Assembly (NCBI RefSeq): GCF_002909485.1
Contig: NZ_PPXG01000005.1
Coordinates: forward strand, 62,001 to 126,000
Direction: 5' to 3'
Source: Stutzerimonas stutzeri
GTDB taxonomy: Bacteria; Pseudomonadota; Gammaproteobacteria; Pseudomonadales; Pseudomonadaceae
Length of the DNA stretch: 64,000 bases
Shown in pieces: positions 8,237-16,489 of this stretch. The position numbers and the translations under genes are program-made. Positions within the stretch are counted from its first letter, which is position 1. Every line of letters starts with the position of its first letter. A model generated the notes under the pieces. The model did no database searches and was not told the origin of the DNA. It saw nothing but the letters and a program-made list of their open reading frames with translations.

Positions 8237-9001
8237 TCAGCTGTAGAAGCTCGAAGGCGGAACGCCGAACTGCCGGCGGAAAGCAGCGGCGAAGGCGCTC
8301 TGGCTTTCGTAGCCGTGCTGTAGGGCGACTTGCAGCACCGGCAGGCCTTCGGCCAGGGCTTCCAGCGAGAGCAGCAGGCGTGCCTGTTGGCGCCAGCGGC
8401 CGAAGGTGATGCCGGTGCTGCGAAGGAAGCGCCGGTGAAAGGTCTTCGGGCTCATAGCCAGCTGCTCCGCCCAATGCTCGGCGCCGCCTTCCTGCGCCGG
8501 GTTCTGCGCTAGGGCGTAGCAGACTCGGGCTATGCGTTCGTCATTTGGCCAAGGCAGGTGGAAGGGCAGTACCGGCAGGCTGCGCAGTTCGTCGAGGAGG
8601 AAACGCATCAGGCGGCCGTCCCGGCTGTCCGCACGGTACTGCGCCGGCACCTGGGTAGCGGCCTGGATGAGTTCGCGCAGTAGCGGCGACACATCGATCA
8701 CGCAGTTGCCCGTGGGCAGTCCGTCGATGGCGTCGGGGTTGACGAATACGCTGCGCATGCACGCCGTGCCGCGTATGCGCAGGGAGTGCTCGACGCCGGC
8801 CTGCAGCCAGACGCCACGGGTCGGCGGTATGACCCACCGGCCGGCGGGGGTCTCCACCACTAGCACCCCGGAGATGGCATAGATCAACTGCGCACGTGGA
8901 TGGCTGTGGGCGGGCACTTGATGACCGCTGGGATAGTCGACTGCGACGCCGGTGACCGGCATGGCCAGGGATTCGTAGGGCTGTTGGCTGTGGTCGACCA
9001 T
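8237..9001 (-). CDS. AraC family transcriptional regulator with N-terminal cupin
   Basis: This 254-residue protein has a cupin-type sensor domain at about residues 20-90 (HQVPAHSHPRAQLIYAISG). The C-terminal pair of AraC helix-turn-helix motifs is at about 165-250, with WAEQLAMSPKTFHRRFLRSTG, then LQVALQHGYESQSAFAAAFRR and FGVPPSSFYS. It resembles the NimR/YeaM subgroup. It is divergent from the leuA-type gene, and a 21-bp-spaced direct repeat lies between the two starts. It therefore probably controls that gene, itself, or both; its effector is unknown. Confidence 0.9.
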   Translation of the reverse strand: MVDHSQQPYESLAMPVTGVAVDYPSGHQVPAHSHPRAQLIYAISGVLVVETPAGRWVIPPTRGVWLQAGVEHSLRIRGTACMRSVFVNPDAIDGLPTGNCVIDVSPLLRELIQAATQVPAQYRADSRDGRLMRFLLDELRSLPVLPFHLPWPNDERIARVCYALAQNPAQEGGAEHWAEQLAMSPKTFHRRFLRSTGITFGRWRQQARLLLSLEALAEGLPVLQVALQHGYESQSAFAAAFRRQFGVPPSSFYS

Positions 9002-9045
9002 AGGCGGATCCAGAGTGTGCTGCTGGCCAGCTTAGTCGCAGGAAT

Positions 9046-9078
9046 GACCATTTGGCGATAACGACGGACCATTTGCCG
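9046..9078. promoter_or_regulatory. Direct repeat, candidate AraC-family operator
   Basis: GACCATTTGGCG (from 9046) recurs as GACCATTTGCCG (from 9067). Eleven of 12 bases match and start-to-start spacing is exactly 21 bp, two helical turns. This is the normal geometry for tandem AraC-family half-sites. It lies 45 bp from the araC-type start and 37 bp before the leuA leader ORF. Confidence 0.6.
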
Positions 9079-9114
9079 TGAATATCCAGGGGTGCGGCTG
9101 CCTATGCTGGGCGC

Positions 9115-9243
9115 ATGTCTCACCGGAACCCCGCCATGAACGCTCCGCCTCCCTCGCTAATGCTAATCGCTCTGAGCCTCGGCCGGGGTCTGTCGCCGCG
9201 CATGCGGTGGCGAATTGCGATCTCCCCCAGATCCCGGCCTTGA
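9115..9243 (+). CDS. Leucine-rich leader peptide upstream of leuA-type gene
   Basis: This 42-codon ORF ends 63 bases before the leuA-type start. Codons 15-26 (LMLIALSLGRGL) hold five leucines, two of them the rare CTA, plus one isoleucine, as expected for ribosome-stalling attenuation by charged leucyl-tRNA. The RNA from codon 23 on can form two competing stems (see the next entry). The ribosome binding site is weak and translation is unproven. I infer a regulatory leader, not a functional protein. Confidence 0.55.
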   Translation: MSHRNPAMNAPPPSLMLIALSLGRGLSPRMRWRIAISPRSRP

Positions 9244-9271
9244 ACAGCCCGCCATGGCGGGTAGGGGAGAT
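9181..9271 (+). promoter_or_regulatory. Candidate attenuator RNA of the leuA-type gene
   Basis: Stem 1 pairs GGCCGGGGTCTG (9181-9192) with CAGATCCCGGCC (9228-9239): 12 pairs, one of them a G-U. Stem 2 pairs ATCTCCCC (9220-9227) with GGGGAGAT (9264-9271) and encloses a perfect hairpin, CCCGCCATGGCGGG (9248-9261). One arm of stem 2 lies in the loop of stem 1 and the other outside it, so the two are mutually exclusive. The Leu codons sit at the 5' arm of stem 1. No strong U-tract follows, so the output may be Rho-dependent or translational. Confidence 0.5.
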
Positions 9272-9306
9272 TGGCACCGTCCATTTTCCCGTTCGAGGTC
9301 CGACCC

Positions 9307-10989
9307 ATGCTCCGCAATCCGCAAACCAAGTACCGTCCCTTTCCCGGCATCGACCTGCCCGATCGCCGCTGGCCTTCTCGCCGCATCGCTGAGGCGCCGG
9401 TGTGGCTGTCCACCGACCTGCGCGACGGCAACCAGGCGCTTTTCGAACCAATGAACCGAGAGCGCAAGCTGCGCCTGTTCGGTGAGCTGGTGCGGCTGGG
9501 CTTCAAGGAGATCGAGATGGGCTTCCCGGCCGCCTCGCGCACCGACTTCGAGATCATCCGCCAACTGATCGACGAGGGCGGCATTCCCGATGACGTCACG
9601 CCCATGGTCATGACCCAGCTGCGCGAGGACCTGATCGACGAGACCGTGCGGGCCGTGGCCGGCGCGCGGCGGGTGATCGTACACCTGTACAACGCCATCG
9701 CCCCGGGGTGGCGGCGCTTGGTGTTCGGCCTCTCGGTGGACGAAGTGGAACAGTTGGTAGTGCGCCACGTGCAGCTGCTCAAGGACAAGGTGGCTGCGCA
9801 CCCGCAGACTGAGTGGGTGCTGCAGTACTCCCCGGAAACTTTCTGCATGGCCGAGCTGGAGGTGTCACTGCGCATGTGTAACGCAGCTATCCGCACCTGG
9901 GACGCTGGCCCCGGCCGGCCGATCATCGTCAACCTGCCGACTACGGTGGAAGTGGCGACGCCGAACGTCTTCGCCGACCAGATCGAGTGGATGCACGAGC
10001 GCCTGGAGCGCCGTGAGCACGTGGTTCTCTCGGTTCACCCGCACAATGATCGCGGCACCGGCGTGGCCTGCGCCGAGCAGGCGCTATTGGCCGGCGCCCA
10101 GCGCGTGGAAGGCTGCCTGTTCGGCAATGGCGAGCGCAGCGGCAACCTCGACCTGGTAACCCTGGCGTTGAACCTCTACACCCAGGGCGTCGACCCGCGC
10201 CTGGACTTCTCCGACATCGCCGGCGTGGCGCGGGTCGCTGAGGCTTGCACCGGGTTGCCAATCCACCCGCGCCATCCCTATGTCGGCGACCTGGTGTTCA
10301 CCGCCTTTTCCGGCTCGCACCAAGACGCCATCGCCAAGGGGTTCGCCGCACAGGACCCGGAGGGCTTCTGGGAGGTGCCCTACCTGCCGATCGATCCCAA
10401 GGACCTGGGACGCACCTATGACAGCATCGTGCGGGTCAACAGCCAGTCGGGCAAAGGCGGCATCGCCTACCTGCTGCAGCGTGACCACGGCGTGTTGATG
10501 CCGCGGCGGATGCAGGTGGAGTTCAGCGCCATCGTGCAGAAAATGGCGGACAGCAGCGAGACAGAATTGACCAGTACTGAACTCTGGGAACTGTTCCAGC
10601 GCACTTATCTGGCGCCGGCGCGCCCTGGTGGCAATCTTGTCTATATCGGCCACCAGCTGTTCGAGGACAGAGCTGGCCAGGGAGTGGTGCTGGAGATCGC
10701 GCTGCCCAATGGCCGGCAACGGAATCTGCAGGGAGTGGGCAACGGCCCGATCGACGCGGTGGTTGCCGCCCTCGGCCTGCCCATCCGAGTCGACGGCTAC
10801 GAGGAGCGCAGTTTGGGTGGTGGTGCTGGAGCCCAGGCCCTGGCGCTGGTCGAGGTTGCCTGGCCGGGCGTGGCCGGCTCGCGCTTCGGTGCCGGCAACC
10901 ACGCGAACATCATCATTGCGTCGATCCAGGCGCTGCTTGTCGCGGTGTCACGCTTCGACGACGGCCCAGCGCAGTTGGCCGAACGCTGA
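9307..10989 (+). CDS. leuA: 2-isopropylmalate synthase, long (actinobacterial/pseudomonad) type
   Basis: This 560-residue enzyme condenses acetyl-CoA with 2-oxoisovalerate, the first committed step of leucine synthesis. The TIM-barrel motif STDLRDGNQALFEP is near residue 35, HPHNDRGTGVA and the catalytic HPRHPYVGDLVFTAFSGSHQ follow, and a C-terminal LeuA regulatory domain ends GAGNHANIIIASIQALL. It differs clearly from the LeuA sequence I recall for P. aeruginosa (for example QALFEPMNRERK rather than QSLIEPMDAEKK), so it may be a second copy. The ATG at 9307 has GAGG eight bases upstream; the longer frame from 9271 would overlap the attenuator. Confidence 0.88.
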   Translation: MLRNPQTKYRPFPGIDLPDRRWPSRRIAEAPVWLSTDLRDGNQALFEPMNRERKLRLFGELVRLGFKEIEMGFPAASRTDFEIIRQLIDEGGIPDDVTPMVMTQLREDLIDETVRAVAGARRVIVHLYNAIAPGWRRLVFGLSVDEVEQLVVRHVQLLKDKVAAHPQTEWVLQYSPETFCMAELEVSLRMCNAAIRTWDAGPGRPIIVNLPTTVEVATPNVFADQIEWMHERLERREHVVLSVHPHNDRGTGVACAEQALLAGAQRVEGCLFGNGERSGNLDLVTLALNLYTQGVDPRLDFSDIAGVARVAEACTGLPIHPRHPYVGDLVFTAFSGSHQDAIAKGFAAQDPEGFWEVPYLPIDPKDLGRTYDSIVRVNSQSGKGGIAYLLQRDHGVLMPRRMQVEFSAIVQKMADSSETELTSTELWELFQRTYLAPARPGGNLVYIGHQLFEDRAGQGVVLEIALPNGRQRNLQGVGNGPIDAVVAALGLPIRVDGYEERSLGGGAGAQALALVEVAWPGVAGSRFGAGNHANIIIASIQALLVAVSRFDDGPAQLAER

Positions 10990-11478
10990 GCTAGATCACG
11001 CGTCAGTTGCCTCCAAAGGCCTTTGACAGCCACAGGCGGGTTTTCAGGTGACGGGGGTTGTAGCCGCTTATCACTTAGTCCTCTAGCGTTTCCAGCGGAT
11101 GATCCAGCGTTTGCACGAACGCTTCGCTGGCACAGTACAAGCGAAGATCGTTCGCGAGCCCGCTGCCTGTGAAGGGCAGCGGTTGTCCGCCCAACACGTT
11201 ATGGATAAGCGCCCGGTTGCCATAGGCCATGGGGTAGCGAAAACCTGCGCTGGTACCGGCTATTCCGTCATGCAGTCTGTCGGGGGTACGAGCGTACCGC
11301 CAGGAACCCCGTGACGCAGTGATCCGTTGTAGTTGAAACGCTGCACGCCTACGAGGGTTTGTCTGATGGACTACTGTCAGGCATCTCCAGACGACTTCGA
11401 GAATACTAAAGTGCTCGCCTTCCAATGTCTGGTATTGGCTGAGGATTCAATCGGTCGTAATCGTGCTTATCGAGAGAT
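10990..11478. other. Gene-poor stretch with a possible degraded coding remnant
   Basis: About 490 bases without a convincing gene. The best frame is on the minus strand (11075-11425, 116 codons from a TTG). Its end contains VLGGQPLPFTGSGLANDLRLY and PLETLED. That faintly resembles the C-terminal part of dTDP-glucose 4,6-dehydratases (G-x-PLP-x-x-G-x-G pattern), but the catalytic regions are missing and there is no ribosome binding site. It may be a decayed gene fragment or chance. Confidence 0.25.
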
Positions 11479-11505
11479 AAAAAAGGCCGCCTTGCACGGG
11501 CGGCC
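11479..11505 (-). terminator. Rho-independent terminator of the MBL-fold gene
   Basis: On the minus strand GGCCGCC-N7-GGCGGCC is a perfect 7-bp stem followed by six Ts. It lies just downstream of the stop codon at 11517. Confidence 0.9.
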
Positions 11506-11516
11506 CCACGTTGGGG

Positions 11517-12413
11517 TTAAAACTTGACCACAGCCCCGTCTTCCGGAATGTCTACGCGGTCTTGGATACCCTTCTCGGTGACGTAGGCTTTCAGCTCTTC
11601 GCGGCTCTGGCCCATATGATTGATAGCGTCCATGTGGGTGGCTACGATCCTGGCGTTGGGCAAAGCCTGGGCTGCACGTGCTACGTCTTCCTTGCCCATG
11701 ATGATGGCGCCGTCATAGCCGGTCACCAATGCATAGCCGGCGTTAACGACGACTACCTCCGGGTTGTACTGGGCTAGTGCCTGGTCCACTTCGTCGCGCC
11801 AGATGGTGTCGCCGATCAGGTACATGGTCTTCTGGCCCGAGACCTGGAAAACCACACCCATCGCCTCACCGAGAAATTCAGCAAGTTGAGCATTGGCGTA
11901 CATCTTGTCGGTGCCATGCTGGCCACCGGTCTTGCTCAGGGTAACGCCGCCGAATTCTGTTCCGTCTTCGAGGATGCGGACATTCTTGAAGCCTTGATCA
12001 CGGATGATCCTGGCATCCGACTCGTTCTGTACGAATAGCGGGAGGTTCTTTGGCAGCAGCTCTTGCGCCGCGTCGTCCCAATGGTCGAGATGAGTGTGCG
12101 TAACGATGACTGCGTCTACTCCAGCAAGTATTTCCTGCGTCGACATCGGCAGCTCGACCAGTGGGTTGCGTAGCTCGCTGCGATAGGTGCCTTCGAAACC
12201 GGGGTAGGTGCCTTTTTTCGCCAGCATCGGATCGATGAGGAACGTGGTATCGGCGTAGATGATCTTCACTGTGGCATTGCGGATCTGCTGCATCTGCACG
12301 GCGGCACTAGCCGGGGTAGACGAACCAGTGTTTGCATCATTTGCCCAACTGGCGCCGGCGGTAAGGCTGAGTGCGAGGACCAGAGAACCTGCGAGGCTGC
12401 GTTGAAAAAGCAT
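11517..12413 (-). CDS. Periplasmic metallo-beta-lactamase-fold hydrolase
   Basis: This 298-residue protein has a signal peptide (residues 1-24, ending GASWA). It shows the metal-binding HTHLDHWDD motif near residue 107, GGQHGTD and GDTIWRDEVD further on, and a final histidine in VATHMDAINHMG. These are features of UlaG/YcbL-like MBL hydrolases, but the export signal is unusual for that group. Substrate unknown. It is divergent from a GlxA-type regulator that could control it, and it has its own terminator. Confidence 0.82.
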   Translation of the reverse strand: MLFQRSLAGSLVLALSLTAGASWANDANTGSSTPASAAVQMQQIRNATVKIIYADTTFLIDPMLAKKGTYPGFEGTYRSELRNPLVELPMSTQEILAGVDAVIVTHTHLDHWDDAAQELLPKNLPLFVQNESDARIIRDQGFKNVRILEDGTEFGGVTLSKTGGQHGTDKMYANAQLAEFLGEAMGVVFQVSGQKTMYLIGDTIWRDEVDQALAQYNPEVVVVNAGYALVTGYDGAIIMGKEDVARAAQALPNARIVATHMDAINHMGQSREELKAYVTEKGIQDRVDIPEDGAVVKF

Positions 12414-12624
12414 GAGCGACTCCTGAGAGTTTGTACCGTTGGTAGGTGCTCATTGTGGAGACCGAGCTACAGTGATGAAATCGGCCTGAACGACAATCAT
12501 GAATAAATTCGGGCCAATGTTTGCGGTATGGTCTAGCCTATCGCTGGTCCGAAGAACATAAGACGCAGAGCGCTCGTTTGGCCCTGCGTAAATGTTCGTC
12601 CGTCGTAACGCTACCGGGAGCTCA

Positions 12625-13587
12625 ATGACCTCAACACATGTCTGTGTCGTCGCCTTCGAAGGTGTCAGCCTGTTTCATCTTTCCGTGCCTGCGATGGTCC
12701 TGGGTGCAGGAGAAGAGGGCGCCAGTGACTCGCGCTATGAGGTGTCTTACTGTGCGGCGCAGCCGGGCAAGGTGCGCTGTGATCAGGGGCTCAGCATCGA
12801 TGTGCCGGAAGGCATGGCAGCCATGGAGCGGGCCGATATCGTCATCGTTTCTGCCTGGAGCGATCCCGAACTGGCCGCGCCTGTTGAGCTGATCGAAGGC
12901 TTGCGCCAGGCTCACGCCCGCGGCGCCTTGATCGTCGGCCTGTGTCTTGGCGCTTTCGTACTGGGCGACGCCGGGCTGCTCGATGGGCGAGAAGCGACCA
13001 CCCATTGGGTGGCGCGTGAAGTGTTTGCACGGCGCTTTCCGCATAGCCACTTCCGGCCCGACGTGCTCTATGTGGCAGACGACAACGTCATCACCTCGGC
13101 CGGGACGGTGGCGGCCATCGACTGCTGTCTGCATTTGCTGCGTCAACGTCACGGTGCGGATGTCGCCAACCGGATTGCGCGGCTGCTGGTCACGCCCCCG
13201 CATCGTCAGGGCGGGCAGGCCCAGTACATCGAACAGCCGGTGCCTCAGTTGCCGAGCGAGAGCCGGCTACCCGAGGTGCTGACATGGGCGCGCGAGCATC
13301 TGCAGGAGGCCTTGTCGCTGGATGCCCTTGCCGAGGTCGCCCATATGAGCCGCCGAACTTTTACCCGGCGATTCCGCGAGGCAACCGGCACCACCTTCAT
13401 CAAGTGGCTCAATGCCGAACGAGTGGCAAGAGCCCAGCAGTTGCTGGAAACGACGGACATGCCCATCGAATGCGTCGCCTCGCAGGTCGGCTTCGGCACC
13501 ACGCTTTCGCTGCGCCAGCAGTTCGCCGCTCAGCTGGGCACCACGCCCTCGGAGTATCGGCGTACGTTCCATGCGGTGGTTGGTTGA
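12625..13587 (+). CDS. GlxA family transcriptional regulator (DJ-1/PfpI plus AraC)
   Basis: This 320-residue regulator has an N-terminal DJ-1/PfpI-like domain (residues about 5-165) with the nucleophile-elbow-like GLCLGAFVLGDAGLLDGREA. The C-terminal AraC double helix-turn-helix (about 215-315) includes LDALAEVAHMSRRTFTRRF and CVASQVGFGTTLSLRQQF. GlxA proteins such as ArgR, GbdR and CdhR usually sense nitrogenous metabolites. The ATG at 12625 has GGGAGC upstream; an ATG at 12592 gives 11 more residues without a ribosome binding site. The divergent MBL-fold gene is a likely target. Confidence 0.9.
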   Translation: MTSTHVCVVAFEGVSLFHLSVPAMVLGAGEEGASDSRYEVSYCAAQPGKVRCDQGLSIDVPEGMAAMERADIVIVSAWSDPELAAPVELIEGLRQAHARGALIVGLCLGAFVLGDAGLLDGREATTHWVAREVFARRFPHSHFRPDVLYVADDNVITSAGTVAAIDCCLHLLRQRHGADVANRIARLLVTPPHRQGGQAQYIEQPVPQLPSESRLPEVLTWAREHLQEALSLDALAEVAHMSRRTFTRRFREATGTTFIKWLNAERVARAQQLLETTDMPIECVASQVGFGTTLSLRQQFAAQLGTTPSEYRRTFHAVVG

Positions 13588-13840
13588 GACTGGCTAGCGG
13601 GCGAGCAAGTGCGCTCAGGAGTAGGCCTATCCGCTTTCTCACGTCCGCGACCGGCAGAAATCGGCCAAAAGCAGCCAGTGGCTAACGGCAGAGCTGTGAG
13701 CAACGGCAGTGTTTACGACCTGCGCCTCGATCACGCGGATCTCTTCGGGCCTATTTGGGCTGCCAAAGATCACGCCCCAGCGCTTCATTGAGTAGATCGC
13801 AGGCACCGCCTCATCGTTGGCGCGGACCAAGGGCTGCTGT

Positions 13841-14209
13841 TTAGCAGTTTAAGAGGCGCTGGAATTGGTCTGATACGTCTTGGTAGCGGAACGGCTTTCT
13901 TAGGACAGTCTGCTCGTTATATCTGGCCGGTACTCCCTCCGCGCCAAATCCGGTTGCAAACATGAAGGGTACGCCGCGCGCGATGAGCGCGTCGGCAATG
14001 GGAAAGCTTTTGATCCCGTGTAGGTTGACGTCCAATGTCGCGGCGTCGAAGTCTTTCTCGTCGATAAAAGCAAGTGCTTGATCAACAGTTGCGGCTGACG
14101 TGATGGACGTACACCCGAGTTCGGCCAGCATGTCCTCGACAAGCATCAAAACCATCAACTCGTCTTCGACGACCAAGATGCGCCGACCGGCAAGCGGCTT
14201 ACTCGACAT
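13841..14209 (-). CDS. Single-domain response regulator paired with HWE kinase
   Basis: This 122-residue receiver has no output domain. The acidic pair is in ILVVEDELMVL, the phospho-acceptor aspartate in AATLDVNLHG, and the switch residues in MFATGFG and LRKPF. The pattern FPIADALIARGVPFMFATG is typical of receivers that accompany HWE kinases in alpha-proteobacteria. The ATG at 14209 overlaps the kinase gene by 11 bases, so the two are co-translated. Without an output domain it must act by protein contact or as a phosphate sink. Confidence 0.88.
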   Translation of the reverse strand: MSSKPLAGRRILVVEDELMVLMLVEDMLAELGCTSITSAATVDQALAFIDEKDFDAATLDVNLHGIKSFPIADALIARGVPFMFATGFGAEGVPARYNEQTVLRKPFRYQDVSDQFQRLLNC

Positions 14210-15260
14210 GGGCACACTCGGGTGCCGGAATATCAATCGTGCAAACCGCGCCTTCTTCCGGAAAGTCGAGATGCACGGTCCCTGCCAGCTCATGACACAA
14301 ACCACGCTCGATCACCTGCGAACCGAACCCTTTGCGCGACGGCGGAGCCACAGTTGGGCCGTCCTTTTCCTGCCAACGAATAATCAGCCTGTTGCCCGCC
14401 GGCATGGGCGCGACCGCCCACTCGATCAGGACGCATCCTGCTTCGTTGGATAAGGCACCGTACTTCAGGGCGTTTGTCGCGAGCTCGTTGAGCGCGACAC
14501 CGAGCGCCAGCGCCGTCTGCGGTGAAATGCGGACATTTCGACCCGTGATGACGAAGCGCGCCGCGCCATCGCCTGCGACCCCAAACGGCTCCAATACCTC
14601 GTTCACTAAATCGCGAAAACTCACGCCGTTCCAATGCTCACGGGTAAGGAGATCATGCGATCGAGAAAGAGCAAAGAGGCGGGAATCGATAGACTCTCGA
14701 ACGATCTGGATATCGGATGACTTTTTGAACGACTGCCAGACTATCGCCTGCACCGTGGCTAAAGTGTTTTTTACGCGATGATTAAGCTCGTCGATGAACA
14801 TTTCCGACTTGTTTTGCGCCTCTTTGTGCTTGGTAATATCCATGAACGAAACGAAATGCTGCACGATCTCGCCACTCTCGTCCCACACCGGGCTTATGAA
14901 AACCGAGACGAACAACGTACTGCCGTCCTTCCGGTTATAGTCGATATCCAAGTTATTGTCGTGATTCTCACATTTCTCGAATTCGGACTTGATCTTCTCG
15001 ATGACCTCAGGGTCAACGCGCTGTTCCAGTAAGGAATTGAAACTCTTGCCCAATGCCTCGTTCCGATCGTACCCAGTCAGCTTTAGAAAGCTGTCGTTTG
15101 CGTAAACGATCGGGTCGCCGGGTGCCTTCGCGTCGGTAAAAAGCATTGCCATGCGTGTCGTCTCCGCGGCAACAACAAAAGGTCCAAGGTCCTTTCGGAA
15201 AACGTCGACGACGGCCTCAGCGTCTTCCTGCTTTTCGGATTTTGGCTGGACTTCAGACAT
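14199..15260 (-). CDS. HWE histidine kinase with LOV-like PAS domain lacking the photoactive cysteine
   Basis: This 353-residue soluble kinase has a PAS domain (about 30-145) built like a LOV photosensor (YANDSFLKLTGYDRNEALGK, then DYNRKDGSTLF). Where LOV proteins have GRNCRFLQ this one has GKSFNSLL, and the usual glutamine near the domain end is replaced in FVSFMDIT. Flavin photochemistry is therefore unlikely. The HWE kinase follows: phospho-acceptor ELNHRVKNTLATVQA, N-box NELATNALKYGALS and the W-x-E in RWQEKDGP. The start at 15260 has GGAG upstream. The region is less GC-rich than its neighbours, suggesting transfer. Confidence 0.88.
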   Translation of the reverse strand: MSEVQPKSEKQEDAEAVVDVFRKDLGPFVVAAETTRMAMLFTDAKAPGDPIVYANDSFLKLTGYDRNEALGKSFNSLLEQRVDPEVIEKIKSEFEKCENHDNNLDIDYNRKDGSTLFVSVFISPVWDESGEIVQHFVSFMDITKHKEAQNKSEMFIDELNHRVKNTLATVQAIVWQSFKKSSDIQIVRESIDSRLFALSRSHDLLTREHWNGVSFRDLVNEVLEPFGVAGDGAARFVITGRNVRISPQTALALGVALNELATNALKYGALSNEAGCVLIEWAVAPMPAGNRLIIRWQEKDGPTVAPPSRKGFGSQVIERGLCHELAGTVHLDFPEEGAVCTIDIPAPECAHVE

Positions 15261-15673
15261 ATCAAAGCTCCACTCGAATTGTCTGCTAGACCTTATGCCG
15301 CCTGGAAACGAATCAAGTCTCCTACATGAACCATCACAATAGAGGATCGTCCATCGGCTTATTGGTTCCAACGTTCGTCATGTGTCCGCGCTTAGCTCAA
15401 TTAAGCGAGCATCCGATGCGTTGGCCCAGCCACGCAAACAGGATATAGCCGCCGAAGATTACGGTCAGGATCACTCCGCCGATCACGGGGCCAATAGGTC
15501 CGGCTGCGGGTAACAGGCTTCGTGATGCCTGAGGTTACGCTCGGTCCCGAATGTCTGCATCTGGCCGTAGCCGCCAATCCCCTTGTCGGAAAGGCAGTCT
15601 GGTGGCCGACTAACATCCAAGCACATCCGCCCCGAGTTTCCTCTTTCCATGAGATTTTGGGGAACGCAACGCC
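15261..15673. other. Intergenic region between HWE kinase and hydrolase genes
   Basis: About 410 bases. The only coding-like signal is a short minus-strand frame at 15397-15486: GTG start, 29 residues, one hydrophobic helix IGGVILTVIFGGYILFAWLG, stop TGA. Its frame continues upstream without a start to a stop codon about 45 bases earlier, and the ribosome binding site is poor. It could be a tiny membrane protein or the tail of a lost gene. Nothing else is convincing. Confidence 0.3.
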
Positions 15674-16489
15674 TCACCCCATCGCCTGCAAAAACCGCCC
15701 AACCCGCTCCAACACTTGCTCCGGCTGCTCGCGATGCGGTACGTGGCCGACGTCGGGTAGCAGTGCTTGTTCGACATGGCCGCTGGCGTGTTGGGCGATT
15801 AGTTGGGGGTGGCGTTCGGAGCCGAATTCGTCGGTGTCGCCATGGATGGCCAGTGCCGGGCAGCGTACGTCTGGCAGGGCGTGGGCGAGGGTCCAGGAGG
15901 CGAAGTCGGGGGCGAGCCAGGTGTCGATCCAGGCGCTGAGCACCCAGTCGCTTCGCTCGCCATGGTAGCGACGCAGACGTTCGCGCTGTGCAGGGTCAGC
16001 GAACCAGGCTTTGGCTTGGCGAATGCCTTCCAGGGTGCGTGCTTCGACGAACGTGACCGCTGACATCGTGATCATCGCCTGGCAGGCTTCGGGATATTGC
16101 GCGGCGCAGTGCACGGCCATGCTGCCGCCGACGCTGTGACCGAGCACGACGAAGCGCTCGATGCCCAGATGTTCCAGCACGCATGCGAAGCCTTGCCCAG
16201 CTTCGTCCTCGACGAAGGTCGGCGCGGGTGGTGCGGTCAGTCGGTCGGAGCGGCCGAAGCCCAGCCGGTCATAGGCGACCACCGTTCGACCGGTTGCCTG
16301 GGCGAGTGCGGCGGGGAAATCTTTCCATTGTTCGATACAGCCGAGCGACTCGTGCAGCAGCAGGATCGGCGCGCAGTTCGAGCGCAGCGCGCCGGCATCG
16401 GGAAACCAGCTGCGGACGAACATCTGCCCGTGCGTGCTCTGTATCCATAGGTCGGTCGAGTCGTTGCCGAGCGTTGCGCTGCTGGTCAT
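15674..16489 (-). CDS. Alpha/beta hydrolase
   Basis: This 271-residue cytoplasmic enzyme has an alpha/beta-hydrolase fold. The oxyanion region is ILLLHESLG, the nucleophile elbow is GHSVGGSMA, an acidic residue lies in IHGDTDEFG and the catalytic histidine in PDVGHVPHREQP. The strand AYDRLGFGRSD is typical of the fold. AGGAAAAG precedes the ATG. The substrate, an ester or similar, cannot be predicted. It stands alone as a single-gene unit. Confidence 0.85.
   Translation of the reverse strand: MTSSATLGNDSTDLWIQSTHGQMFVRSWFPDAGALRSNCAPILLLHESLGCIEQWKDFPAALAQATGRTVVAYDRLGFGRSDRLTAPPAPTFVEDEAGQGFACVLEHLGIERFVVLGHSVGGSMAVHCAAQYPEACQAMITMSAVTFVEARTLEGIRQAKAWFADPAQRERLRRYHGERSDWVLSAWIDTWLAPDFASWTLAHALPDVRCPALAIHGDTDEFGSERHPQLIAQHASGHVEQALLPDVGHVPHREQPEQVLERVGRFLQAMG

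Noticed and set aside
13588-13840. Small ORFs (13609-13791 plus strand; 13639-13830 minus strand) downstream of the GlxA-type gene
   Set aside because: Both overlap a common Pseudomonas intergenic motif (CAGAAATCGGCCAAAAGCAGCC), have no ribosome binding site and resemble no family.
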